Assembly: GCA_021205375.1 (NCBI GenBank)
Contig: JAJPXR010000255.1
Location: 1-6,830, forward strand
Source of the DNA: Clostridiales bacterium
Lineage (GTDB): Bacteria > Bacillota > Clostridia > Oscillospirales > Oscillospiraceae
Direction of reading: 5' to 3'
Length of the DNA stretch: 6,830 nt
The notes beneath the pieces were generated by a model. It was not told the origin of the DNA and searched no databases. It was given only the letters and a program-made list of their open reading frames with translations. Positions 1 through 6,244 of the stretch are shown piece by piece. A program made the position numbers and the translations under genes. How positions within the stretch are numbered: the first letter of the stretch is position 1; every line of letters begins with the position of its first letter.

Positions 1-47
1 ATTTGGGGCCAGGTGCTTTACCTGACCCCAACATTTATTATAGAACC
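1..47 (-). repeat. 47-bp terminal repeat, left copy; probable end of an insertion element
   Basis: The reverse complement of these bases is identical, 47 of 47, to positions 6779-6825. Identity stops abruptly at the inner edge, which reads GGTTCTATAATAAATG outward from the window, and the flanking bases are unrelated. That is how a mobile-element tip looks, with the element body lying outside. Inside the repeat, positions 3-31 form a 12-bp stem with a 5-nt loop. In the outward (minus-strand) RNA the one non-Watson-Crick position is a G-U wobble; in the other direction it is C-A. The edge lies two bases beyond the T-run of the carB terminator. The family is uncertain: a tip starting GGTTC followed by a T/A-rich stretch recalls ISL3-type elements, but no transposase is visible. 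Confidence 0.7.
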
Positions 48-49
48 TG

Positions 50-85
50 AAAAAAGGCAAGGCTTGCGACAGCCTTGCCCTTTTT
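50..85 (-). terminator. Intrinsic terminator of the carAB operon (bidirectional)
   Basis: A perfect 9-bp stem (56-64 with 71-79) encloses a 6-nt loop. On the minus strand it is followed by six T's (50-55), and on the plus strand by five T's (81-85), so it can stop transcription from either side. It begins 26 bases after the carB stop codon, where an operon terminator is expected. The element repeat starts directly beyond it. Confidence 0.92.
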
Positions 86-111
86 GCGTTTGCTGTGTAT
101 GTGTGGGGAAC

Positions 112-3100
112 TTAAATCGCGGTGATGTCCACCGGCACCAGCTTTTCGCTGCGCCCCCGCTCCCGTGCGGTCAGGATGGCGTGGGCAGTGTCGATGGAGG
201 TCAGGCATAGGACAGAGTGCTCCACCGCCATGCGGCGGATCTTCCAGCCGTCGCCGTCCTCCCGCTTGCTGCGGCGGGGGGTGTTGACGATCATGTCGAT
301 GGTGCCGGACTGGATCATGTCCTGCATGTTGGGGTGGGCCTGGCCCATCTTGTTGACCATCTTGACGTTGACACCGGCTTTGGTCAGGAACTCATAGGTG
401 CCGCGGGTGGCGTACAGCTCGATGCCCAGTTCCTCCAGCTCTCTGGCGACGCTGAGGGCTTCGCCCTTGTCCTCGTCCTTGACGGTGATGATGACCCGTC
501 CGCCCTTCTTGGGCACCTTCATGTTGGCGCCCTTAAAGGCTTTCAGCAGGGCCTGGGGGAAGGTCTCGGCCACGCCCAGGCACTCGCCAGTGGACTTCAT
601 CTCCGGACCCAGGTTGATGTCTACGTCGGTCAGCTTTTCAAAGGAGAATACCGGCATTTTCACGGCGAAATAGTCCGCTTCCGGGTAGATGCCCGTGCCA
701 TAGCCCAAATCCTTCAACTTCTGCCCCAGCATGACCTTGGTGGCCAGGTCGATGATGGGCACGTTGGTCACCTTGGAGATATAGGGGATGGTGCGGGAAG
801 AGCGGGGGTTGGCCTCGATGATATACACTGTGTCGTTGTAGATAATGAACTGCACGTTGATGAGGCCGATGACCCCCAGGTGTTTTGCCAGGTTTTTGGT
901 GTGGCGGAGGATGGTCTGCTTGTGCTTCTCGTCGATGTGCAGGGGCGGATAGACGGCGATGGAGTCGCCAGAGTGGATACCGGCCCGCTCCACGTGTTCC
1001 ATGATGCCGGGGATGAGGATGTCCTCCCCGTCGAACACGCCGTCTACCTCGACCTCACGGCCCATCAGGTACTTGTCGATGAGGATGGGATGCTCCTGGA
1101 CGGTCATGTTGATGATCTTCATGAAGTCCACGATGTTCTCGTCCCGGTAGGCGATTTCCATGCCTTGGCCGCCCAGCACATAGGAGGGGCGCACCAGCAC
1201 CGGGTAGCCGATCTCGTTGGCGGCGGCAAGGGCCTGCTCAGTGGTGTAGACCGTCCGGCCTGCGGCGCGGGGAATCTCGCACTTGCGAAGGATTTCGTCA
1301 AACCGCTCCCGGTCCTCTGCGGCGTCCACGCCATCGGCGGAGGTGCCGAGGATGGGGACACCCATGTCCGCCAGGGCCTGGGCCAGTTTGATGGCGGTCT
1401 GTCCGCCGAACTGGACGACAGCGCCCCAGGGGTGCTCCAGCTCTACCACGTGCTCCACGTCCTCGGCGGTCAGCGGCTCGAAGTACAGCTTATCTGCAAT
1501 GTCGAAGTCGGTGGAGACAGTCTCCGGGTTGTTGTTGATGATGATGGTCTCAAAGCCCAGGCGTTTCAGCGCCCAGACGGAGTGGACGGAGCAGTAGTCA
1601 AACTCGATGCCCTGACCAATGCGGATGGGGCCGGACCCCAGCACCAGCACCTTCTTTTTGCCGTTGAAATCGACGATGGCCTCGTTTTCCACATCGTAGG
1701 TGGAGTAGTAGTAGGGGGTCTCCGCGTCAAACTCTGCGGCGCAGGTATCCACCATCTTGTAGGTGGGGTGGATGCCGTAGCGCTTGCGCAGGTCCCGGAT
1801 TTCCTTCCGGGTAGAGCCGCACAGCTCCGCGATGAAGGAGTCGCCGAAGCCCAGCTCTTTGGCGTAGCGGAGACGGGCGCTGTCGGGAATGCCCTGTTTC
1901 AGCTCGTTCTCCATCTGGATGATGATGTTCACCTGGTCCAGGAACCAGATGTCGATTTTGGTGATGCGGTTGATTTCCTCGGGGGTGATGCCCCGGCGCA
2001 GGGCCTCGGCGCAGGCGAAGATACGCTCGTCGTCCACCACGCTGAGCTGTTCCCGGATGCGCTCGGTGGACATCTCTGCCAGCTTGGGCATCCGCAGGGA
2101 GTAGACGTTCTGCTCCAGGCTGCGCACCGCCTTCATCAGGGCGCTGGCGAAGGAGTTACCGATGGCCATGACCTCGCCGGTGGCCTTCATCTGGGTACCC
2201 AGCTTGCGGCTGGCGGTGGTGAACTTGTCGAAGGGCAGGCGGGGGATTTTCAGCACGCAGTAGTCCAGCGTCGGCTCGAAGCAGGCGGTGGTTTTGCCAG
2301 TGACGGCGTTGGGGATCTCGTCCAGAGTGTAACCCAGGGCGATTTTCGCCGCGACCTTGGCAATGGGGTAGCCGGTGGCCTTGGAGGCCAGAGCGGAGGA
2401 ACGGGACACACGGGGGTTGACCTCGATGACCGCGTACTCATAGGAATCCGGGTTCAGGGCGAACTGGCAGTTGCAGCCGCCTTCAATTTCCAGAGCGGAG
2501 ATGATGTCCAGGGCGGCGGTGCGGAGCATCTGGTACTCCTTGTTGGCCAGGGTCTGGGTGGGGGCCACCACGATGGAGTCGCCGGTGTGGACGCCCACGG
2601 GGTCCAGGTTCTCCATGCCGCAGATGGTGATGACGTTGCCGGCGGAGTCCCGCATGACCTCGAACTCGATCTCCTTCCACCCGGCGATGCAGCGCTCGAT
2701 GAGCACCTCGTGGACACGGGACAGGTTCAGGCCCCGGTCGCAGATCTCCCGAAGCATATACTCGTCATAGGCGATGCCGCCGCCGGTGCCGCCCAGAGTG
2801 TAGGCGGGGCGGACGATGACAGGGTAGCCGATGGAGTTGGTGAACTCGATGGCGGATTCCACATCGTGGACCACCTCGGAGGTGACGCAGGGCTGGTGGA
2901 TGGATTCCATGGTGTCCTTGAAGCCCTGACGGTCCTCCGCCTTGTGGATGGACTCGGCGGAGGTGCCTAGCAGCTTGACGTTGTACTTGTCCAGGGTGCC
3001 GTCCTCGTAGAGGTTCATGGCCAGGTTCAGACCCACCTGACCGCCCAGGGTGGGCAGCACCGCGTCGGGCCGCTCCTTCTCGATGACCTCCTGGAGGGTG

Positions 3101-3315
3101 TAGACGTTCAGCGGCTCGATATAGACGTGGTCGGCGATGTCCTTGTCGGTCATGATAGTGGCGGGGTTGGAGTTGACCAGCACCACCTCCACGCCCTCCT
3201 CTTTCAGGGCGCGGCAGGCCTGGGTGCCGGCGTAGTCGAACTCGGCGGCCTGACCGATAATGATGGGACCGGAGCCGATGACCAAAACTTTTTTGATGTT
3301 CGCATCCTTCGGCAT
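112..3315 (-). CDS. carB: Carbamoyl phosphate synthetase, large subunit
   Basis: Makes carbamoyl phosphate from bicarbonate, ammonia (channelled from CarA) and two ATP, in the cytoplasm, for pyrimidine and arginine synthesis. The 1067 residues match the family (E. coli about 1073) and the gene is complete. The internal duplication is clear: GSGPIIIGQ at 14-22 and GSGPIRIGQ at 560-568; ATP-grasp glycine loops RPAYTLGGTGGG at 169-180 and RPSYVLGGQGM at 709-719; metal-site motifs EVNPR at 298 and EANPR at 834. A C-terminal MGS-like allosteric domain spans about 936-1067. From memory of the E. coli UMP pocket, its equivalents appear kept (K950, T970, T973, K989, N1011, T1012), so UMP inhibition is plausible. 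The ATG lies 3 nt after the carA stop (TGA CCT ATG), with AAAGGAG inside the end of carA, so translation is coupled. Nothing abnormal is seen in it. Confidence 0.98.
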   Translation of the reverse strand: MPKDANIKKVLVIGSGPIIIGQAAEFDYAGTQACRALKEEGVEVVLVNSNPATIMTDKDIADHVYIEPLNVYTLQEVIEKERPDAVLPTLGGQVGLNLAMNLYEDGTLDKYNVKLLGTSAESIHKAEDRQGFKDTMESIHQPCVTSEVVHDVESAIEFTNSIGYPVIVRPAYTLGGTGGGIAYDEYMLREICDRGLNLSRVHEVLIERCIAGWKEIEFEVMRDSAGNVITICGMENLDPVGVHTGDSIVVAPTQTLANKEYQMLRTAALDIISALEIEGGCNCQFALNPDSYEYAVIEVNPRVSRSSALASKATGYPIAKVAAKIALGYTLDEIPNAVTGKTTACFEPTLDYCVLKIPRLPFDKFTTASRKLGTQMKATGEVMAIGNSFASALMKAVRSLEQNVYSLRMPKLAEMSTERIREQLSVVDDERIFACAEALRRGITPEEINRITKIDIWFLDQVNIIIQMENELKQGIPDSARLRYAKELGFGDSFIAELCGSTRKEIRDLRKRYGIHPTYKMVDTCAAEFDAETPYYYSTYDVENEAIVDFNGKKKVLVLGSGPIRIGQGIEFDYCSVHSVWALKRLGFETIIINNNPETVSTDFDIADKLYFEPLTAEDVEHVVELEHPWGAVVQFGGQTAIKLAQALADMGVPILGTSADGVDAAEDRERFDEILRKCEIPRAAGRTVYTTEQALAAANEIGYPVLVRPSYVLGGQGMEIAYRDENIVDFMKIINMTVQEHPILIDKYLMGREVEVDGVFDGEDILIPGIMEHVERAGIHSGDSIAVYPPLHIDEKHKQTILRHTKNLAKHLGVIGLINVQFIIYNDTVYIIEANPRSSRTIPYISKVTNVPIIDLATKVMLGQKLKDLGYGTGIYPEADYFAVKMPVFSFEKLTDVDINLGPEMKSTGECLGVAETFPQALLKAFKGANMKVPKKGGRVIITVKDEDKGEALSVARELEELGIELYATRGTYEFLTKAGVNVKMVNKMGQAHPNMQDMIQSGTIDMIVNTPRRSKREDGDGWKIRRMAVEHSVLCLTSIDTAHAILTARERGRSEKLVPVDITAI

Positions 3316-3318
3316 AGG

Positions 3319-4404
3319 TCAGCACGCTCCTTTCTTGTGACGCTCGATCATATCCAAAAATTCGTCAAACAGGTAATCCGTATCCACCGGGCCGGGGGAG
3401 GCTTCCGGGTGGAACTGGACGGTGAAGATGTTCTTGTTTTTGTACCGCAGGCCCTCGATGCTGCCGTCGTTGACGTTGACGTGGCTGATTTCCGCCACGT
3501 TGGGATCGATGCTCTCCCGCATGACCACATAGCCGTGGTTCTGGCTGGTGATGAAGCAGCGGCCCTTGGCCAGGTCCCGGACGGGGTGATTGGCGCCCCG
3601 GTGACCGAAGTGCATTTTCCGGGTCTGTGCGCCGGTGGCCAGCGCCATGAGCTGGTGGCCCAGGCAGATGGCGAAGATGGGCAGGTCGGAGTCGTAGAGC
3701 TTTTTCACCTCGGCGATGATGTCGCCGCAGTCGGCGGGGTCGCCGGGGCCGTTGGAGAGCATGACCGCGTCAAAGCCGCCGTCCAAAATCACCTGGGCGG
3801 GGGTGTGGGCGGGGTACAGGGTGATATCCAGCCCCCGGTCGTTGAGCCGCTTGATCATGTTGGTCTTTTGACCGTAGTCGTACATGGCCAGCTTATAGCC
3901 GGGGCCGGGGTAGCGCTCCACCTCGGGGATGGTGACCCGCTCCACCGTGCCGGCGACCCGGTAGCGGCGGATTTTTTCCAGGCACTCCCCTACATGAAAA
4001 TGCTCCGCGCAGGTGATCATGCCGTTCATAACGCCCTGTTTGCGGAGGATGCGGGTGATGGCACGGGTATCGACATTCTGGATGCCGGTGATGTCGTGCT
4101 CCACCAGATAGTGTTCCAGCGTGTCCTCGCAGCGGAAGTTGCTGCCGCGGGGGGCCAGGTGCCGGACGATGAGCGCCTCCGCCCAGGGCTGGCGGCTCTC
4201 GCTGTCCTCGTGGTTGACGCCGTAGTTGCCGATGAGGGGGTAGGTCATCACCACGCCCTGTCCCGCGTAAGACGGGTCGGTGAGGATCTCCTGATAGCCC
4301 ACCATAGAGGTGTTGAACACCATCTCACACACGCAGTCGCGGGTGCTGCCGATGCTCTCCCCCACAAAGGTCTGTCCGTTTTCCAGGATCAAAATCGCCT
4401 TCAT
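3319..4404 (-). CDS. carA: Carbamoyl phosphate synthetase, small (glutaminase) subunit
   Basis: Hydrolyses glutamine and passes ammonia to CarB. The 361-aa protein has the CPSase small-chain N-terminal domain (about 1-150; MKAILILENG start, NTSMVGYQEILTDPSY motif) and a class I glutamine amidotransferase domain (about 165-355). The domain holds the nucleophile Cys247 in CLGHQ and the His332/Glu334 pair in FHPEASPGP. An in-frame ATG lies farther upstream (4512), but its extra 36 residues are non-homologous and come from leader sequence, so I chose the ATG at 4402-4404, where CarA proteins normally begin. The ribosome site is not ideal: AAAGGCGG ends 11 nt before the ATG and AAGGAG lies 19 nt before it, and AGGCGG can pair with an upstream CCGCCT. 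First gene of the carAB operon, behind a leader of about 270 nt. Confidence 0.97.
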   Translation of the reverse strand: MKAILILENGQTFVGESIGSTRDCVCEMVFNTSMVGYQEILTDPSYAGQGVVMTYPLIGNYGVNHEDSESRQPWAEALIVRHLAPRGSNFRCEDTLEHYLVEHDITGIQNVDTRAITRILRKQGVMNGMITCAEHFHVGECLEKIRRYRVAGTVERVTIPEVERYPGPGYKLAMYDYGQKTNMIKRLNDRGLDITLYPAHTPAQVILDGGFDAVMLSNGPGDPADCGDIIAEVKKLYDSDLPIFAICLGHQLMALATGAQTRKMHFGHRGANHPVRDLAKGRCFITSQNHGYVVMRESIDPNVAEISHVNVNDGSIEGLRYKNKNIFTVQFHPEASPGPVDTDYLFDEFLDMIERHKKGAC

Positions 4405-4610
4405 AGATTGAAAATCCGCCTTTCTCCTTCTCGTGTCCGTTTGGTTAGGCGGCACTGCACAATTCAACAAGAGCGGATTGCGCAGAAAATTTTTCGTCAG
4501 AACAAGGCGCAAAAATGCAGGAATCCTTTGTGGATTTCAAATTTTTGCAACGCAGTTATGGCGGAAATTTACCGCAAGACGCCGAAGTTTTAATTGTGTA
4601 GTGTTGCCTA

Positions 4611-4655
4611 TTAGAAAAAAAGGAGCCGCCGCCTCACCCTGATGTGTGTGCGCAC
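4611..4655 (-). CDS. Possible Arg-rich leader peptide of carAB (speculative)
   Basis: A GTG-started reading frame of 14 codons reads MRTHIRVRRRLLFF and ends in TAA. Five of 14 codons are arginine (CGC, AGG, AGG, CGG, CGG). An AAAGG(GGG) purine run precedes the GTG at a tight distance, and the predicted transcription start is about 17 nt upstream. CarAB supplies arginine synthesis, so an Arg-codon sensor would make sense. Against this, its last codons are the T-run of the putative attenuator, unlike classical leader peptides, and GC-rich palindromic DNA yields CGG codons by chance. Treat as a hypothesis. Confidence 0.2.
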   Translation of the reverse strand: MRTHIRVRRRLLFF

Positions 4656-4665
4656 TGCCCCCTTT
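4615..4665 (-). terminator. Possible leader attenuator upstream of carA
   Basis: On the minus strand a run of seven T's (4621-4615) directly follows GGCGGCTCC. The sequence AAAGGGGGC (4665-4657) can pair with GCTCCTTT (4626-4619) as an 8-bp stem with one bulged G and one G-U pair, around a 30-nt loop that can itself fold (GTGCGCAC, self-complementary). It lies within the first 60 nt of the predicted transcript, where transcription attenuators sit. The stem is imperfect and the loop large, so the call is weak; the T7 run is the stronger signal. Confidence 0.25.
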
Positions 4666-4678
4666 GCTGTTTTGGTGT

Positions 4679-4707
4679 ATTATGACACAATTCCGCCGGG
4701 TTTGCAA
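4679..4707 (-). promoter_or_regulatory. carAB promoter, vegetative sigma-A type with extended -10
   Basis: On the minus strand TTGCAA (4707-4702, 4 of 6 to TTGACA) is followed after exactly 17 nt by CATAAT (4684-4679, 5 of 6 to TATAAT). A TG one base upstream of it gives the extended -10 form TGTCATAAT. The predicted start is near 4672. It is the best promoter-like match I found in the gap and is oriented toward carA. Confidence 0.65.
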
Positions 4708-4757
4708 GTTTCCGTACACACTTTTTGCTGTTTTCTCACTTCCACCAAAAGTCCGCG

Positions 4758-4787
4758 GCATAACGCGGCGGCTGTTTGGACAAGATA
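4758..4787 (+). promoter_or_regulatory. Candidate forespore sigma-G (or sigma-F) promoter of the DUF421 operon
   Basis: GCATA at 4758-4762 fits the sigma-G -35 consensus GHATR exactly. After 18 nt, CAAGATA at 4781-4787 fits the -10 consensus CATXHTA with one mismatch. Read as sigma-F, GGACAAGATA after 15 nt is a partial fit. The start would be near 4793, giving a leader of about 60 nt before the DUF421 ATG. No good sigma-A promoter was seen on this strand. GCATA also forms the loop of a short CCGCG/CGCGG stem (4753-4768). Short consensus sequences match by chance, so this is inference. Confidence 0.35.
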
Positions 4788-4855
4788 ACGACAGAAAAAG
4801 GAGCCGTCGGCGGTCACGTCGGCGGCGAACCGCTGAAAAGATGGGAGGACGGTTC

Positions 4856-5536
4856 ATGGCGGTTTGTTTTGCGCGCACGGTGATCCTCTACCTGTTGCTC
4901 ATCACCGCGATCCGACTGATGGGCAAGAAGCAGGTGGGGGAGCTGGAACCGGCGGAACTGGTGCTGACCATGCTGGTCTCCGACCTGGCCTCGGTGCCTA
5001 TGCAGGACTTTGGCATCCCCCTGCTGTTCGGGGTGCTGCCCATTTTGATTTTGCTGTGCCTGACCATGATTTTCTCGGTGCTGACCATGAAGAGCGTCCG
5101 CTTCCGGGCGCTGCTCTGCGGCAGACCCAGCCTCATTGTGGACCACGGGACGTTGGTGCAGCAGGCCATGGACCGCAACCGCCTGACGGTGGATGAGCTG
5201 CTGGAGGAGCTGCGGCGGCAGGGCGTCACCGACATCTCCTCGGTGAAGTACGCCGTGCTGGAGGATTCCGGCCAGGTGTCGGTCATCCTCTACAGCGCCA
5301 AGTCCCCCGCCACGCCGGAGCAGTTGGGGCTGGCTCCGGAGGAGGACGGTTTGCCCAGAATCATCATCAACGACGGGCGGCTTATCCGCCACAATCTGGA
5401 ACAGTTGGGCAAGACCGACGCCTGGCTGAAGAAAATGCTTCGCAAACGGGGGTATCAAGACACCCGCTCGGTGTTTTTGATGACCCTGGACGAACAGGAC
5501 AACATCTATCTGGCCCCAAAGGAGGACCTGTCATGA
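4856..5536 (+). CDS. DUF421 (YetF-like) membrane protein
   Basis: A 226-aa protein of the DUF421/YetF family; the biochemical role is not established. About three membrane helices (roughly 5-22, 32-48, 54-76) carry the family signature R20-x-MGKKQVGELEPAELV to about 36. A cytoplasmic part follows with CGRPSLIVDHG at 88-98 and DELLEELRRQGVTDIS then VKYAVLE at 113-136, typical of the family. The frame is open upstream to 4646, but the extra 70 residues are Arg-rich and unlike the family. The ATG at 4856, 7 nt after GGGAGG (4843-4848), starts right at the first helix and is preferred. It overlaps the next gene by 4 nt. Known for the family: Bacillus YetF and the related 2Duf protein have been reported in the spore inner membrane and tied to spore resistance. 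A spore role here is inference, helped by the sigma-G-like promoter. Confidence 0.93.
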   Translation: MAVCFARTVILYLLLITAIRLMGKKQVGELEPAELVLTMLVSDLASVPMQDFGIPLLFGVLPILILLCLTMIFSVLTMKSVRFRALLCGRPSLIVDHGTLVQQAMDRNRLTVDELLEELRRQGVTDISSVKYAVLEDSGQVSVILYSAKSPATPEQLGLAPEEDGLPRIIINDGRLIRHNLEQLGKTDAWLKKMLRKRGYQDTRSVFLMTLDEQDNIYLAPKEDLS

Positions 5537-5913
5537 AGCGGTTGTGGATCGCGCTGGGGGTGCTGGCGCTGCTGCTGGCCGGGTCGCTGTGGAACACCGC
5601 ACGGGTGACCCGCGTCTCCGAAACGCTGACCGCCGCGCTGAACCAGGCGGAGGCCGCCGTCGCGGAGGACGACTGGGACACGGCGGAGGCGCTGACCCAA
5701 CAGGCCCTGGAGCAGTGGGCGACGGCGGAGCCGTGGCTGGCCTTTGTCCTCTGCCACGAAAACACGGACCAAGTCACCACCGGATTCCAGGAGGTGCTGG
5801 GGTTCCTCCAATATCGCTCTGCCCCGGAATACGACAGCGCCAACGGCGCGCTGGTGGCCCAGGTGGAGCATCTGGCGGAAATCGAGGCGCTGAACTGGAA
5901 GAATGTACTGTGA
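5533..5913 (+). CDS. DUF4363 family membrane-anchored protein
   Basis: A 126-aa protein with one N-terminal hydrophobic helix (about 4-21, after MKR) and a mostly helical remainder outside the membrane; whether the helix is a signal peptide or an anchor is unclear. Features recalling DUF4363 are the helical stretch with W48 and A51 (DDWDTAE), W62, then W68 and H75 (PWLAFVLCHE), and the C-terminal NVL. The start is firm: AAAGGAGG at 5518-5525 sits 7 nt before the ATG, which overlaps the DUF421 stop as ATGA. DUF4363 genes commonly follow DUF421 genes in Clostridia, so the two products probably act together, though no activity is known. It ends 14 bp from the stop of the convergent gene on the other strand, with no clear terminator between. 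Confidence 0.85.
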   Translation: MKRLWIALGVLALLLAGSLWNTARVTRVSETLTAALNQAEAAVAEDDWDTAEALTQQALEQWATAEPWLAFVLCHENTDQVTTGFQEVLGFLQYRSAPEYDSANGALVAQVEHLAEIEALNWKNVL

Positions 5914-5927
5914 TTGCGCCTGAATCG

Positions 5928-6239
5928 CTATTCGTCCCGGCAGAGGAGCTTTCGCTGTCCCTCGCTGCGGGGAATGGCCGCCACATAGACGTAGTGCATT
6001 CCCCGAAAGGCGCTTCGCATCCCGCTGTGGAAGCGGACGCCGCCAAAGAGGGCAATCAGATCTGCGGCGTTGTCCGCCTGTTCCAGCGCCGCCAGCCGCA
6101 GGGCGATCCATCGCAGGTTAGCGGCCTTTTCCGGGCTGTCCGGCAGCGCCTCCTGGTTGGCCTGTACCCAGCGGAATATCTCCTGCATCTGTCTGCGGAT
6201 GTCCTCCGCCTGTCTGATTTGCTGCTGTGTACCTCGCAT
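5928..6239 (-). CDS. Uncharacterised 103-aa protein, second gene of the Spo0A-like unit
   Basis: I do not recognise this protein. It begins with a polar, Gln/Arg-rich helix (about 3-30), has a helical middle rich in Leu and Ala (about 38-65), and ends with a short hydrophobic YVYVAA segment and a charged tail. No signal peptide or membrane helix is evident, so it is probably cytoplasmic. It looks coding: GC-ending codons throughout, and only 5 nt after the stop of the upstream gene (TAA CCGGT ATG). It has no good ribosome site of its own (GGAG is about 17 nt away), so translational coupling to the regulator gene is likely. An internal start at Met18, behind GGAGG at 14 nt, is possible but less likely. 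A partner or modulator of the regulator is a guess from position alone. Confidence 0.72.
   Translation of the reverse strand: MRGTQQQIRQAEDIRRQMQEIFRWVQANQEALPDSPEKAANLRWIALRLAALEQADNAADLIALFGGVRFHSGMRSAFRGMHYVYVAAIPRSEGQRKLLCRDE
5968..6005. repeat. 9-bp inverted repeat inside the 103-aa gene
   Basis: CGGGGAATG (5968-5976) and CATTCCCCG (5997-6005) are perfect inverted arms around a 20-nt spacer. The site lies near the 3' end of the 103-aa gene and about 55-90 bp beyond the DUF4363 stop. Neither strand has a T-run after it, so it is not a normal intrinsic terminator, though it could protect a 3' end. Confidence 0.4.
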
Positions 6240-6244
6240 ACCGG

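Larger units (their letters stand above)
4405..4672 (-). promoter_or_regulatory. carAB 5' leader (untranslated, structured)
   Basis: This is most of the 451-bp gap between carA and the divergent DUF421 gene. From the predicted start near 4672 the leader RNA contains, in order: a possible 14-codon ORF and hairpin with T7 run (4611-4665); a stem of GCAAAAAT with ATTTTTGC (4541-4548 with 4509-4516) capped by a 5-bp inner stem (4532-4536 with 4522-4526); a 7-bp stem near 4456-4482; and CCGCCT at 4447-4452, which can pair with AGGCGG at 4416-4421 beside the carA start. Length and structure suggest regulation before or at carA translation. I do not find the conserved CCAGAGAGG-like PyrR loop, nor any riboswitch class I recognise. 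It is AT-richer than the genes. No convincing protein gene lies here. Confidence 0.5.

Noticed and set aside
217..2970. A 917-codon open frame on the plus strand opposite carB
   Set aside because: It is exactly antisense to a textbook carB, and its translation is low-complexity (Asp, Gly, His, Val rich), the usual mirror of GC-biased codons.
4405..4512. Upstream ATG that would extend CarA by 36 residues
   Set aside because: The extra residues do not resemble CarA N-termini and come from structured leader; family members start at MKAIL-like sequence.
3127..4593. A 488-codon plus-strand frame opposite carA
   Set aside because: Antisense to carA with no family resemblance; the carA product is complete with all catalytic residues.
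4646..4855. N-terminal extension of the DUF421 protein by 70 residues
   Set aside because: The extension is Arg-rich and overlaps the promoters of both operons; a good ribosome site precedes the later ATG at 4856.
4537..4878. A 113-codon minus-strand frame across the carA upstream gap
   Set aside because: Compositionally odd, no ribosome site, crosses the carA promoter and overlaps the DUF421 start; likely chance.
5885..5921. AGGCGC/GCGCCT inverted arms at the end of the DUF4363 gene as a terminator
   Set aside because: Only 6 bp with a 25-nt loop and no T-run on either strand.
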